Below are positions 1 through 8,043 of a stretch of DNA of 64,000 bases, one piece after another; the stretch's first letter is position 1, and the number at the start of each line of letters is the position of its first letter. Source of the DNA: Mycobacterium sp. ITM-2016-00318 (GTDB lineage: Bacteria; Actinomycetota; Actinomycetes; Mycobacteriales; Mycobacteriaceae); contig NZ_CP134400.1 in the NCBI RefSeq assembly GCF_002968285.2, positions 4,650,001 through 4,714,000 of the forward strand, read 5' to 3'. The notes below the pieces were generated by a model. It made no database searches. It worked only from the letters and a program-made list of their open reading frames with translations, and was not told the origin of the DNA. Both the position numbers and the translations under genes were made by a program.

Positions 1-2772
1 CAGCCCGCGATCACGGTCGGGAGCGGCGTCCCGATACAGCAGCGCGACACCCAACGCGAACTCGGACAAGCCCACTGCGTGATCGTTGCTGGCCGTTCGG
101 GCGGTCTGCACCGCCTCCTCGCTCGCGCGAACCGCGGAGTCATCGGCGCGAAGCACCCCGTAGGTTATCGCCACACCGTAGGTCCAGGAAACGACAAAGG
201 CGACGGTTGTCGGGTCGCTGTTTCGGGCCATCGCGACGGCGTCATGGAGGTCCTGACTCCACCCAGGACGGCCCAGCCACCACCGAGCAACGCTGCGAGC
301 TGCCAGCGCGAACGCAAGCGGTGATCCCACACCGAAGCCGGCGCCCTTGGCGGGGTCACCGGCGGCCAGGTCAACGACGGTCTGCGACCACCGCAAGATC
401 TCGCCGAACTCACCGGCATCGACCCAGTTGACGAACCCTATGACCGCCAACGCCATGATCAGGGCGGGATCGCCGATCGACTCGAGCAGCGCCATCTGTT
501 CGGATGCCAGCCGCGACCCCTCACGCGAACGCCCGGTGTACACGAGCTCGGTGACCAGCCCAGTCATGGCGATCGCCAGCGAGACCTTGTCCCCGGCCGC
601 GCTGCACAACTCTCCCAGCTCCGCGAAGCGGCCCCGGCTTTCCTGGACCGCTCGGGCATAAAAGTCGGTGGCACACAGCATGGCGCGGGGGGCGATGCGC
701 ATCGACAATTGGTCGGGCTCGTCGCCGGGTAGCGCGTCGGCGATCCGACGTGCCCGCTCCCAACTGAGCCGGGCGGCGCCGAGATCGCGGTCGGTTGACC
801 ACGCGCCGGCGCGCATGTGCCAGCCGAACGCCGCGCGCAGTTCGCCCGCTGCTTCGAGGTGTTCGGCGATCAGCGCCGCGTTCTCCTCCACCAATCCAGG
901 CTCAGACTCTTCAATCGCGGCGGCGAGGCGCCGATGCCACTCGGCGCGATCGGATTTCATCTGCGATTCATATGCCACCGCGCGGATCAGCGGATGGCGG
1001 AAGGCGTACTCGGCGCTCGGCGTGAACCCCACCTGATCGATTAGCTCAGCGGTGAGCAGCTCGTCGAACACGGGATCGATGCCCAGCGCGGCCAGCAGTC
1101 CCTCCCCGAAGCGGGCCCCGATCACCGACGCCGCGGTCACCGTCCGCTTGGCCGAGGTGCTCAGCCGGTCGATGCGCGCCTCGATGGCCGCCTGCACCGT
1201 GGCCGGCACCGCGACGTCGGCGACGTCTGCGTGACAGACGTAGTCCCCGTGCTCGCCGGCCAGCACCCCGCGCTGGGCCAGCTCTCGCACTATCTCCTCG
1301 GCGAAAAACGGGTTCCCGGCGGCCCGCTCGGCGACGATCGCCGCCAATTCACCGACCGAGGGATCGGGACCCAGCAGCTCATCGAGCAGCGTCGCGGTGT
1401 CCCAATCACTCAGTGGGGCAAGCGCTATCGTCTGGGCGCCGTGCGTCCTGGTCAGTGCTCCCTCGTACTCGGGGCGAGAGGTGATCAGCACCATCGCGGG
1501 GGTGCGCGGAATGACGGTGAGGAAGTCGGCCAGCATCGACTCGCTGACCGCATCGATCCAGTGCGCATCCTCGATGATGAACAGCGCCGGTTCGGTGCGC
1601 GCCAGCGTTGCCGCGTTCACCAGCGCGGTCAGCCGGCGCCGCCGTGCATCGGGGTCAATGGCGGGCAGCGGCACCTCGGGGTCGGCGACGCCCAGCAGAT
1701 CATCCAGTAGCAGCAGATCCTGCGGGTCGGCATCGGGCACGTACGCCCGTAACCCAGCGCGGGCGGCGTCACCGTCGAGGTCCGCTACTCGGCTGCCTGC
1801 CCGCAGCAGCTGAGCCACGACAAGGAAGGGGACGTCACGAGCATGGGACTCGCAGAACACCCAAAACACCTCGACCCCGCGACCGGCCGCCAGTGCAGCG
1901 GCCTCGCGCGCCGCCCGGGACTTGCCGATGCCCGGCGGCCCCACCACATTTACGACACCACCGCGGCCACCGATCGTGCAGTTTACGAGGGCCTCCAAGG
2001 CCGCCATCTCCCAGCGCCGACCGACGAGGTCCGCCTCGGCGCGGCCGACCTGGCCATCTCGCGGGCCGATCCCCACCAGCCTTCGCACACGCACCGGCTC
2101 GTCGGCCCCCTTGATGCGCACCAACTCGCTGTCCTTCAGGACTGCGGCGTGCTCGACCAACCGTGCGGTGGCCTCCGACAGCATCACTCCGCCCGGGGGC
2201 GCCACCGATTCCATCCGCTGCGCCATCCCGACCTGCTCACCGATCGCGCCGTAACCCAAGGCCCCCGAACCGATCTCACCGGCGATCACCTGGCCAGAGT
2301 TAAGTCCCACCCGCACCTGGAGTTCCACACCCTCGCACCTTCGGACTTCGACGGCAAGCCGCTTCGCCTCCTCCTGAATGCCCATAGCCGCCAAGCAGGC
2401 GCGAAGGGCGTGATCCTCTAGCGCTGCCGGGGCGCCGAAGGTCGCCATCACCCCGTCGCCGGTGTAGTCCACGCTCCCGCCGTAGCGTTGCACCACCGCG
2501 GCCGACCGCTCCACGACTTCGGTCATGATCTTGCGGAACCGCTCCATGTCCAGCACGGCCGCGAGGTCCATCGACCGCACCACATCGGCGAACAGCACGG
2601 TCACCTGCTTGTACTCCGCGGGTTTGGCGGCAGCGACTACTGGAGCGGCGCACTCGTGGCAGAACTTGTCGCCGGACCGCAGTTCAGCCCCGCACGACCT
2701 ACACGCCAAGCCGGTGGCGGTCTTGTGGTCGCCATGAATTATTGCCCCAGTGCCGTGATGAGCATCGCTCAC
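1..2772 (-). CDS. Zinc-ribbon class III nucleotide cyclase / AAA ATPase regulator (partial)
   Basis: An open frame of 924 codons runs off the left edge, so the C-terminus is missing. From the N-terminus it has a double-cysteine zinc ribbon (Cys24, 27, 38, 41), a class III cyclase domain (about residues 54-165, metal-binding Asp63 in FADVV and Asp106 in TGDG), an AAA ATPase with Walker A GPPGIGKS near residue 278, and a helical C-terminal half typical of TPR-type scaffolds. Mycobacteria have many such cyclase-ATPase signalling proteins that make cAMP or cGMP. The position that often carries the purine-selecting Lys is Asp102 here, so substrate and activity are uncertain. The GTG start was chosen because it precedes the zinc ribbon directly; no clear ribosome-binding site is visible. 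Neighbours do not suggest a pathway. Confidence 0.85.
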   Translation of the reverse strand, partial: MSDAHHGTGAIIHGDHKTATGLACRSCGAELRSGDKFCHECAAPVVAAAKPAEYKQVTVLFADVVRSMDLAAVLDMERFRKIMTEVVERSAAVVQRYGGSVDYTGDGVMATFGAPAALEDHALRACLAAMGIQEEAKRLAVEVRRCEGVELQVRVGLNSGQVIAGEIGSGALGYGAIGEQVGMAQRMESVAPPGGVMLSEATARLVEHAAVLKDSELVRIKGADEPVRVRRLVGIGPRDGQVGRAEADLVGRRWEMAALEALVNCTIGGRGGVVNVVGPPGIGKSRAAREAAALAAGRGVEVFWVFCESHARDVPFLVVAQLLRAGSRVADLDGDAARAGLRAYVPDADPQDLLLLDDLLGVADPEVPLPAIDPDARRRRLTALVNAATLARTEPALFIIEDAHWIDAVSESMLADFLTVIPRTPAMVLITSRPEYEGALTRTHGAQTIALAPLSDWDTATLLDELLGPDPSVGELAAIVAERAAGNPFFAEEIVRELAQRGVLAGEHGDYVCHADVADVAVPATVQAAIEARIDRLSTSAKRTVTAASVIGARFGEGLLAALGIDPVFDELLTAELIDQVGFTPSAEYAFRHPLIRAVAYESQMKSDRAEWHRRLAAAIEESEPGLVEENAALIAEHLEAAGELRAAFGWHMRAGAWSTDRDLGAARLSWERARRIADALPGDEPDQLSMRIAPRAMLCATDFYARAVQESRGRFAELGELCSAAGDKVSLAIAMTGLVTELVYTGRSREGSRLASEQMALLESIGDPALIMALAVIGFVNWVDAGEFGEILRWSQTVVDLAAGDPAKGAGFGVGSPLAFALAARSVARWWLGRPGWSQDLHDAVAMARNSDPTTVAFVVSWTYGVAITYGVLRADDSAVRASEEAVQTARTASNDHAVGLSEFALGVALLYRDAAPDRDRGL

Positions 2773-2894
2773 GTCAATATCGTGTCACCGCTGGGCGGCC
2801 AACATGTGCGATATCGCCGCTGCTGCCGTTGGGATTGCACCGATTTCCGGCGCACACCGTCGAAATCTGTCAAATCCCATTTCTCCCAGGTAGG

Positions 2895-2943
2895 GCGGAC
2901 TTTTAATCCGCAGGCCCCAGGTTCGAGCCCTGGTGGGGGCACA
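2895..2943 (+). repeat. tRNA-Lys(TTT) 3' fragment, candidate attachment site (left copy)
   Basis: The stretch contains an anticodon stem GCGGA/TCCGC around the loop CTTTTAA (anticodon TTT, Lys), a T-arm CCAGG-TTCGAGC-CCTGG and the 3' acceptor strand TGGGGGCA. The 5' half of the tRNA (acceptor 5' strand and D-arm) is absent upstream, so this is not a functional tRNA gene. It matches the copy near 13.28 kb over about 44 bases with only a few differences. Confidence 0.8.
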
Positions 2944-2957
2944 AGTACGTCGTATTG

Positions 2958-3045
2958 CTTCGGTTGATGCCTAGCATCTCGTCTTCGAGTGATGGCTGAC
3001 GGTGTTTCGGCTGATGCCTTACAGCGCTTCGGTTGATCCTTGACA
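2958..3045 (-). mobile_element. IS21-family terminus remnant (multiple terminal repeats)
   Basis: Four imperfect repeats of about 19 bp lie head to tail at 2958-2976, 2983-3001, 3005-3023 and 3027-3045. Read on the minus strand the outermost begins TGTCAAGGATCAACCGAAG and the others follow the same TGTxAxGxATCAxCCGAA pattern. Several such repeats at each end, starting with TGT, are characteristic of IS21-type elements. The tip faces higher coordinates, so the body should lie leftwards, where only the tRNA fragment is found. No istA or istB gene remains. Confidence 0.6.
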
Positions 3046-3239
3046 CTTCCAAGAGCGGGACGGAATGTGGGGCAACAAGGAACGATCTCGTGACCCGAAA
3101 GTGCAGATTGATAAGGCTTTCGGTCCGGAAGCCTGTTCAGTTGAGGACGACGTGTGAGGCCGCGAACAGCCCGACACAACCGACTCGTTGATAGCGGCCG
3201 GGGCAAGTCGCGGCTGCTATTGTTCTCTGGAGCTAGTAC

Positions 3240-3258
3240 GTACTGGCGCGGCCAGTAC
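3240..3258. promoter_or_regulatory. Perfect 8-3-8 palindrome, candidate operator
   Basis: GTACTGGC-GCG-GCCAGTAC is a perfect inverted repeat about 115 bp upstream of the YcnI-like gene, in otherwise non-coding DNA (2773-3372 holds no supported gene). Its position suits an operator for that operon. It does not resemble the ATACCCC-type sites found further along the island, so a different regulator is expected. Confidence 0.35.
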
Positions 3259-3372
3259 TTGAAGTGCACGCGGGCAAGTCAGCGATGGGGACGTGTTGCG
3301 ATGCTCTTCATAGATGTGTCGGCACATTCAGGTGCGGGTCGTCGTCGGCCCAGAGTCGAAGGTGGGGGGCCG

Positions 3373-4062
3373 GTGGTCCGTTCTTTTCTGCGCTTTGTCG
3401 GAGCGTTGTCGGTGGTCGGGGTGGTGGCGCTGGTGGCGAGTTCACCCGCCGCCGCCCATGTCAACGCGGTCCTCGACGGCACTGCGGCGCCGGGGGACTA
3501 CGCGATGATTACGCTGCGGGTGCCCACCGAGTCGGGCACGGTGGCGACCACGAAGGTGGAGATGCGCATTCCTGACGACGTCGTCCTCAAGACCGTGCTC
3601 GTGGAACCGGTGCCGGGCTGGCGCATTGACACGACGAAGAAGAAGATTCCGCCGATCATCGAGGACGACGGCGACCAGGTTACCGAGGTCGTCGACTCGG
3701 TGGCTTGGACAGCGACGGGTCCGGGCGTTCCGCTGGGGCAGTTCGTCCAGTTCGGCCTCGACGTCGGGCCGCTGCCCGACATCAGCACCCTTGCCCTCCC
3801 GACGGTACAAATCTTCTCCGACGGCACCAAGAGGGAGTTCACGGAGAAGACGACCGAAGAGAATCCCGACCCGGAGTCCCCCGAACCCACGGTGACCATC
3901 GGATCCGCACCGAGCGGAGGCGGGATGAGCTCACTCATCGCCTGGACCGCCTTGGGCCTTTCCGTCATCGCGCTGGCGCTCGGGGTGTTCGCCATCGACC
4001 GGGCCAGAGGGTCGCGTCCCACCGCGGACGCCGATACGCCGGATGCGGCCGCCGCGGAATGA
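3373..4062 (+). CDS. YcnI-family (DUF1775) copper-associated membrane-anchored protein
   Basis: The 229-residue product has a signal peptide ending at an Ala-Ala-Ala-His site, so the mature protein starts with His-Val-Asn. YcnI proteins use the N-terminal His plus a conserved Trp to bind copper outside the cell; a Trp is present in VPGW. A single C-terminal membrane helix (about residues 187-207) follows an acidic linker. The GTG start is preceded by AGGTGGGG; an ATG 72 bases upstream is possible but would place extra residues before the signal peptide. It heads a three-gene operon overlapping the next gene by 4 bases. Copper handling is inferred from family and neighbours. Confidence 0.85.
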   Translation: MVRSFLRFVGALSVVGVVALVASSPAAAHVNAVLDGTAAPGDYAMITLRVPTESGTVATTKVEMRIPDDVVLKTVLVEPVPGWRIDTTKKKIPPIIEDDGDQVTEVVDSVAWTATGPGVPLGQFVQFGLDVGPLPDISTLALPTVQIFSDGTKREFTEKTTEENPDPESPEPTVTIGSAPSGGGMSSLIAWTALGLSVIALALGVFAIDRARGSRPTADADTPDAAAAE

Positions 4063-4505
4063 GGTTCGGCGGGACGAGGACGGCAGTCAAGGATCTGCTT
4101 CTGGTCCTCCTGGTCGGCGCCGCCGTGGCGGCATGCGGGTCGGCTTCGGAACCGCCGGCCGCGACAACGACGCAAGCTCCGGAATCTGCTACTGCCTCCG
4201 GCACAACTCCGTCGAAGAGCGCGACGACGGTGCCGGATGGGACTGCCGTGGACATCACCATCGCCGGCGACCAGGTCACCCCCACCAACGACCAGGCACG
4301 GGCGGTGGCGGGGGAGCCGATAGTGCTCGAGGTGAGCAGTGATGTGGTCGACGTGCTTCACGTTCACTCGGTCCCGGAACAGAAGTTCGACGTGGAGGCG
4401 CGCCCCGACCAACGCTTCGAGTTCACCGTCGAGGTGCCCGGACGCGTCGATGTGGAGCTCCACGATCTGCACCGAACGGTTGTCACCTTCGAAGTCCTGC
4501 CTTGA
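4059..4505 (+). CDS. Lipoprotein with cupredoxin-like domain
   Basis: This 148-residue protein has a lipoprotein signal with lipobox VAAC (Cys near residue 26), a low-complexity Ser/Thr/Pro linker, and a beta-rich C-terminal domain of cupredoxin-like pattern (VDITIAGDQVTP, AGEPIVLEV, DVLHVHSVPE, VELHDLHRTVV) with several His residues that could bind metal. Its ATG overlaps the YcnI stop (ATGA) and its own stop overlaps the following TTG start, so the three genes are probably translationally coupled. A role in periplasmic copper binding or transfer is inferred; classical type-1 copper ligands (a Cys in the last loop) are not seen. Confidence 0.75.
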   Translation: MRFGGTRTAVKDLLLVLLVGAAVAACGSASEPPAATTTQAPESATASGTTPSKSATTVPDGTAVDITIAGDQVTPTNDQARAVAGEPIVLEVSSDVVDVLHVHSVPEQKFDVEARPDQRFEFTVEVPGRVDVELHDLHRTVVTFEVLP

Positions 4506-5866
4506 GCCCTGAGATCACTTTTCTTGCGCACGGCGTGGGTGGATCGACCGATCTGCCCGTGCCGCTGTCCTACGCGCTGATCGGTGCGGTGTGGGCGTTG
4601 GTTTTCACGTTCGCGGTGGTCGCCGTCGCGTGGAAGACGCCGAAGTTCGATCCGACGAAGCCGGGACGGGCTCTGCCGCAGTGGGTGACCCGCATCGTGG
4701 ACTCTCCGGCGATCCGCCGGCTCGTCGCGGCGATGGCCATGGCGTTCACCGGATGGGTCGCCGTCGCAGCTATATGGGGCCCGCAGGACGGCAACAACGC
4801 CTTACCGGGCGTGTTCTACGTCCTGCTGTGGGTAGGTCTCGTCGCCGCGTCGATCGCCGTTGGTCCGCTGTGGCGAGTCGTCTCCCCCGCGCGCACGCTG
4901 TACCGGCTCTTCGGGATTCGACGTAACCGCCACCCCGACCGTGAACCCCGCCTCGCATATCCGAACAGTTGGGGCTATTGGCCTGCCGCGCTCGGGCTGT
5001 TCGGCTTCGTTTGGTTGGAGCTGGCCAGTCCGGCCCCAGGCTCGCTGACGGCCATCAAGATCTGGATCCTCGTGTATGCCGTTGTGATGCTCGGCGGCGC
5101 GGCGGCGTTTGGAACGAGGTGGTTCGCGCGGGCCGACCCGTTCGAGGTGTACAGCGTGGCAGCGTCGCGGCTGTCGCCCTTTCGGCGTAACGGTGCGACC
5201 GGGCGCGTCGTGGTGGGCAACCCGCTCGACCATCTGCCGTCCATGCCGGTGCGGCCGGGGACTTTGGCGGTGCTGGCGGTGCTGCTGGGTTCTACCGCGT
5301 TCGACAGCTTTTCTGCGGCACCGACTTTCAGGAACTGGGTCGACCGCAATGCGGCATCGGTTCCACTCGTTGATGACACGATGGGCGGCGCCCTGCTCCG
5401 GTCCGTGGGTCTGTTGTTCTTCGTTGTCGTTGTGGGAGTGACGTTCTCGGTCGCTGCTCGGGCGACCGGCGGCGTGACTCGCGAGCAGCGGCGGCAACTG
5501 CCAGGCCGGTTGGCCCACTGCCTGATTCCGATCGTGGTGGGTTATATCTTCGCGCACTACCTCTCGTATCTGGTGGAGCGCGGTCAGGAGACCGTCGTGC
5601 GACTGGCCGACCCCTTGGGGCGCGGCTGGCACCCGCTCGGGCTGGACTCCGGCGACGTGGTGTATTTCCTATCGCTGAATCCCACGTTGCTGTGGACCAT
5701 CAAGGTCGCGTGCGTCGTCATCGGGCACGTCCTCGGTGTGGTCGCCGCTCACGACCAGGCGTTGCGTGTTCTGCCGACCGGCCATCAACTCGTCGGACAG
5801 CTCGCCATGATGCTGACGATGGTCGCCTATACCTTGACCGGCTTATACCTGTTATTCGGTGGTTGA
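4502..5866 (+). CDS. Polytopic membrane protein of a YcnI/cupredoxin-like operon
   Basis: The 454-residue product has about ten predicted membrane helices and no large soluble domain. Several helices contain His (for example AHCLIPIVVGYIFAHYLSY and VIGHVLGVVAAHDQAL), which would suit metal or haem coordination, but I do not recognise a named family. It starts with TTG overlapping the stop of the cupredoxin-like lipoprotein gene, and is the last gene of the operon. By context it may be the membrane partner (transporter or assembly factor) of the two exported metal-binding proteins; that role is inference. Confidence 0.75.
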   Translation: MSPEITFLAHGVGGSTDLPVPLSYALIGAVWALVFTFAVVAVAWKTPKFDPTKPGRALPQWVTRIVDSPAIRRLVAAMAMAFTGWVAVAAIWGPQDGNNALPGVFYVLLWVGLVAASIAVGPLWRVVSPARTLYRLFGIRRNRHPDREPRLAYPNSWGYWPAALGLFGFVWLELASPAPGSLTAIKIWILVYAVVMLGGAAAFGTRWFARADPFEVYSVAASRLSPFRRNGATGRVVVGNPLDHLPSMPVRPGTLAVLAVLLGSTAFDSFSAAPTFRNWVDRNAASVPLVDDTMGGALLRSVGLLFFVVVVGVTFSVAARATGGVTREQRRQLPGRLAHCLIPIVVGYIFAHYLSYLVERGQETVVRLADPLGRGWHPLGLDSGDVVYFLSLNPTLLWTIKVACVVIGHVLGVVAAHDQALRVLPTGHQLVGQLAMMLTMVAYTLTGLYLLFGG

Positions 5867-5952
5867 GCCCCTGCCCTGTGCGCCGTCGCGCCCCGGTCGA
5901 ACTTGCCTGATGGTGATGGTGGTCGGTTACAGAGACACTTCGCTGTTGATTC

Positions 5953-6467
5953 TTAGCGCCCCTCGGGCAGGTGCGCTCGGCCGATGGCTTGGCGAGGTCG
6001 TCGCAGCACGTCGAGGATTGACATGCCGATGCCGTAAGTAGAGAGGGTGTGACGAGGTCGGATCGCTAGGAAGCACAGGTGTCTACCTTCGCTTATGATG
6101 TGCTGCTCGGCCTCCAGAATCCGGCGATGAAACCAAGATGACTCGAAGGCGCGAAGCGCGCGCGCGTCTTCGGCGGCCAATACTTCCGCGATACCCTGGA
6201 ACTGAACTGCAGCGGGCGGGAACATCGGTAGCCGGTGTGGCACTGGGATGACGAAAGCTACCTGTGCATGGTGCGGATGTTGGCCACTTTGACTGTGGTG
6301 GTCCTGGTGGTGACATAGAGCGTCAGTGGCTGATCTGGTGGTGACACCGCATAAACCACACCGGTGGCGTGGGGCGCTCCCCTGCGGTCCAGCGTCGACA
6401 ACGTCGCGAAGGTGCGTCGCCGGATTGCCCGCTCGACTTCCTCGAATCGCTGGCTTCCCTTGGTCAT
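5953..6467 (-). pseudogene. Pyridoxamine-5'-phosphate-oxidase-like (flavin/F420 split-barrel) gene, frameshifted
   Basis: The frame opens with MTKGSQRFEEVERAIRRRTF and reads through ...VKVANIRTMHR before a stop at 6258. The continuation of the split-barrel fold (QVAFVIPVPHRLPMF ... FLAIRPRHTLSTYGIGMS) lies in another frame, from about 6262 on. Joined, they give a normal small protein of about 170 residues of the PPOX-like family, which bind FMN or F420. A one-base change near 6262 separates the halves, so the gene is broken unless this is a sequencing error. Its ATG overlaps the stop of the 59-codon gene upstream (ATGA), and CsoR-type palindromes precede the pair. Confidence 0.7.
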
Positions 6468-6643
6468 TGCTGACGCACCCGAGGACCACCATGCAGAATC
6501 TGCAGTCGTTCGCGGTACTCCGTATCGGTATTCTCTTCGCGGACGAAGCCTGTGGCGAGCACCTGCTCGGCCGAGGCCGGTGGTGGTGAAATTGGCCGTG
6601 TCGTGTAGCCGGCGGCGGGTCTGATCAACACGACAACGGACAT
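6464..6643 (-). CDS. Small 59-residue protein, first gene behind the CsoR-type operators
   Basis: The frame runs MSVVVLIRPAAGYTTRPISP to LHGGPRVRQQ and stops at TGA overlapping the ATG of the PPOX-like gene. AAGGAG lies 7 bases before the ATG, a strong ribosome-binding site; a second ATG (frame starting MANVRC) abuts the AAGGAG with no spacing and is less likely. The gene sits directly downstream of two CsoR/RicR-type palindromes, so it should be the first gene of a metal- or sulfide-responsive transcript. I do not recognise the family. There are no Cys residues, so a metallothionein role is unlikely. Confidence 0.55.
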   Translation of the reverse strand: MSVVVLIRPAAGYTTRPISPPPASAEQVLATGFVREENTDTEYRERLQILHGGPRVRQQ

Positions 6644-6661
6644 TGGCCATCTCCTTCCTCT

Positions 6662-6733
6662 ATACCCCAGGGGGGTATATGCAGTAAACGCTATCAGTCG
6701 ATGCCGCAGGGGCGCAAGTACCCCCTGGGGTAT
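6662..6733. promoter_or_regulatory. Pair of CsoR/RicR-type operators
   Basis: Two near-perfect palindromes, ATACCCCAGGGGGGTAT (6662-6678) and GTACCCCCTGGGGTAT (6718-6733), lie 40 bp apart immediately upstream of the 59-residue gene. The TACCC...GGGTA pattern is that of CsoR-family regulators (Cu(I)-sensing CsoR/RicR, or persulfide-sensing CstR). No CsoR-family gene occurs in the window, so a regulator encoded elsewhere must act here. Confidence 0.7.
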
Positions 6734-6869
6734 TCCACGTGTCAGGGATGCCGGCCGATCGCGGGCTGCGGGGGGCGACCTTCTTCGGGTAGAAGTGCGG
6801 TCACTTTCGGCGGCCGGGCAGTTGGGAATCCGAGCAGCAACAACGAGGCCGCTGGGAGCAGAATCACCT

Positions 6870-6901
6870 CTGACGCCGCTCCGCTTAGGAGGCGGCGTCA
6901 G
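6870..6901 (-). terminator. Hairpin terminator after the DUF4396 gene
   Basis: CTGACGCCGC pairs perfectly with GCGGCGTCAG around an 12-base loop, 12 bases past the stop codon of the DUF4396 gene. There is no clear U-run, as is common in mycobacteria. Confidence 0.6.
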
Positions 6902-6913
6902 CAGGCAGTGTCA

Positions 6914-7594
6914 TCAGTTGGATTTTTGTTCTGCAGTTGTCGTCGAGGGCTGCGCATGCTGTGTTGCAGGTTCAGGGCCGGCAACTTGATCGGCGATTGA
7001 TACCACCAAGCCGCCCAACATGAACGCTGTGATCGCAGCCGCCAACCCTCCTGTGCTGAAGGCCGGAATGAATCTGCGCGCCCCCGTCGGAGTCGCACCG
7101 CCGTGGTGGTACTCGTGCGTGAGCGCATGGCCCTTGCCTCTACCTAGCAGATAGCGATTGACGGGGTAGGCCGCGATGAAGGCGACGACGAGCGCAATCA
7201 TCATGCCCACCCAGAACACAACATTGACCAATCCTGCGTCCATCGCGCCGGGAATGATGGCCATGACAGCGTTGTCGACGATCTCCATCGTCAGAATCGA
7301 CAACGTATCAGCGGCCAACACCACAGTCAGCGCCGTGCCCAACGCCACGCCGGCGCGGAGCAGCGGCAGCGTGGACAAGGCGTAACCGAACAGAAAAGCC
7401 AGTGCTACGGCCAGCGCGATCGTGGCGAGATTGCTCAGCCCGAGCGCGGTGCCGATGATCAGGCCGGCGATCTCGCCGATCGCGCATCCCGTTAGGCAGT
7501 GCAGCGTGGCGCTCAAGGCCATGGTGTTGACGTTTCCGCCAAGTTCAACTGCGTGGCCGCTGTGATCGTGATTGTGCGTTCGGTGGACGGTCAT
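6914..7594 (-). CDS. DUF4396 membrane protein with His-rich N-terminus
   Basis: The product starts MTVHRTHNHDHSGHAVELGG, a His-rich segment likely to bind metal, followed by about six membrane helices with a CLTGCAIGEIAG motif and a second His-rich loop (HALTHEYHHGG). It ends with a short charged tail. These features fit the DUF4396 family, whose function is unknown. AAGGAG lies 7 bases before the chosen ATG; a second ATG one codon upstream is equally possible. The gene is downstream of a broken secreted-protein gene and of two CsoR-type palindromes, which suggests control by copper or a related signal. A strong hairpin follows the stop. Confidence 0.8.
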   Translation of the reverse strand: MTVHRTHNHDHSGHAVELGGNVNTMALSATLHCLTGCAIGEIAGLIIGTALGLSNLATIALAVALAFLFGYALSTLPLLRAGVALGTALTVVLAADTLSILTMEIVDNAVMAIIPGAMDAGLVNVVFWVGMMIALVVAFIAAYPVNRYLLGRGKGHALTHEYHHGGATPTGARRFIPAFSTGGLAAAITAFMLGGLVVSIADQVAGPEPATQHAQPSTTTAEQKSN

Positions 7595-7665
7595 CATTGC
7601 GCTCCTTGCTAGTAGTCGACGAATCGGCGAAGTGCTTGGACGACGAGTATTCCCGGTTACATGCA

Positions 7666-7960
7666 TCAGCAACGGGCGTCGACGTAGACCGTTGTGTACC
7701 TGGTGACACCTCACGGTCGACGCCAACGGTGCTCATTTCGATGAGGTCCCGGCCCAGCCGTACAGATTCCACTTCGTGCTCCTTAAGGGGGCTGCACCGG
7801 TGCGATTAACAATCACGTTGTAGCCGTTGCGCTGCTGCGAGATAACAACATCCTCCGCGGATGTAGCGGCAGAGGGTGCTGCATGGGCCGAAGGCGCGAC
7901 TCCGAACCTGGATGCGCCGAACATAGCGATGGTAAGAGCTGCCACTCGTCTATTGACCAT
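7666..7960 (-). pseudogene. Small secreted mycobacterial protein gene with two frameshifts
   Basis: The first frame encodes a signal peptide and the segment AEDVVISQQRNGYNVIVNRT, then GAAPL. In intact relatives this is followed by a Cys-Thr-Val-x-x-V-R segment and a C-terminal YTTVYVDVxC. Here VESVRLGRDLIEMSTVG is in a second frame and YTTVYVDARC with a stop is in a third. Two small indels, near 7785 and 7695, therefore disrupt the gene. The ATG at 7958-7960 has GGAG five bases upstream. The first frame alone would still give a shortened exported peptide. Function of the family is not known to me. Confidence 0.65.
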
Positions 7961-7990
7961 GTTCTCTCCAATCATCGAGCTCCCGCGCGA

Positions 7991-8043
7991 ATACCCCTGG
8001 GGGGTATCACTGGCTCACCGCTGAACATACCCCCACGGGGTAC
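7991..8043. promoter_or_regulatory. Second pair of CsoR/RicR-type operators
   Basis: ATACCCCTGGGGGGTAT (7991-8007) and ATACCCCCACGGGGTAC (8027-8043) are palindromes of the same type and close to the same spacing as the pair at 6.7 kb. They lie about 30 and 70 bp upstream of the secreted-protein gene on the minus strand and so should control it together with the DUF4396 gene. Confidence 0.7.

Noticed and set aside
79..2967. Many plus-strand frames opposite the cyclase gene.
   Set aside because: They are antisense readings of one long minus-strand gene that has full domain structure and runs off the edge.
2769..3269. A 166-codon minus-strand frame containing LVPPPGLEPGACGLKVR.
   Set aside because: That string is the reverse translation of a tRNA-Lys 3' end, a well-known false protein; the rest reads through IS and non-coding DNA.
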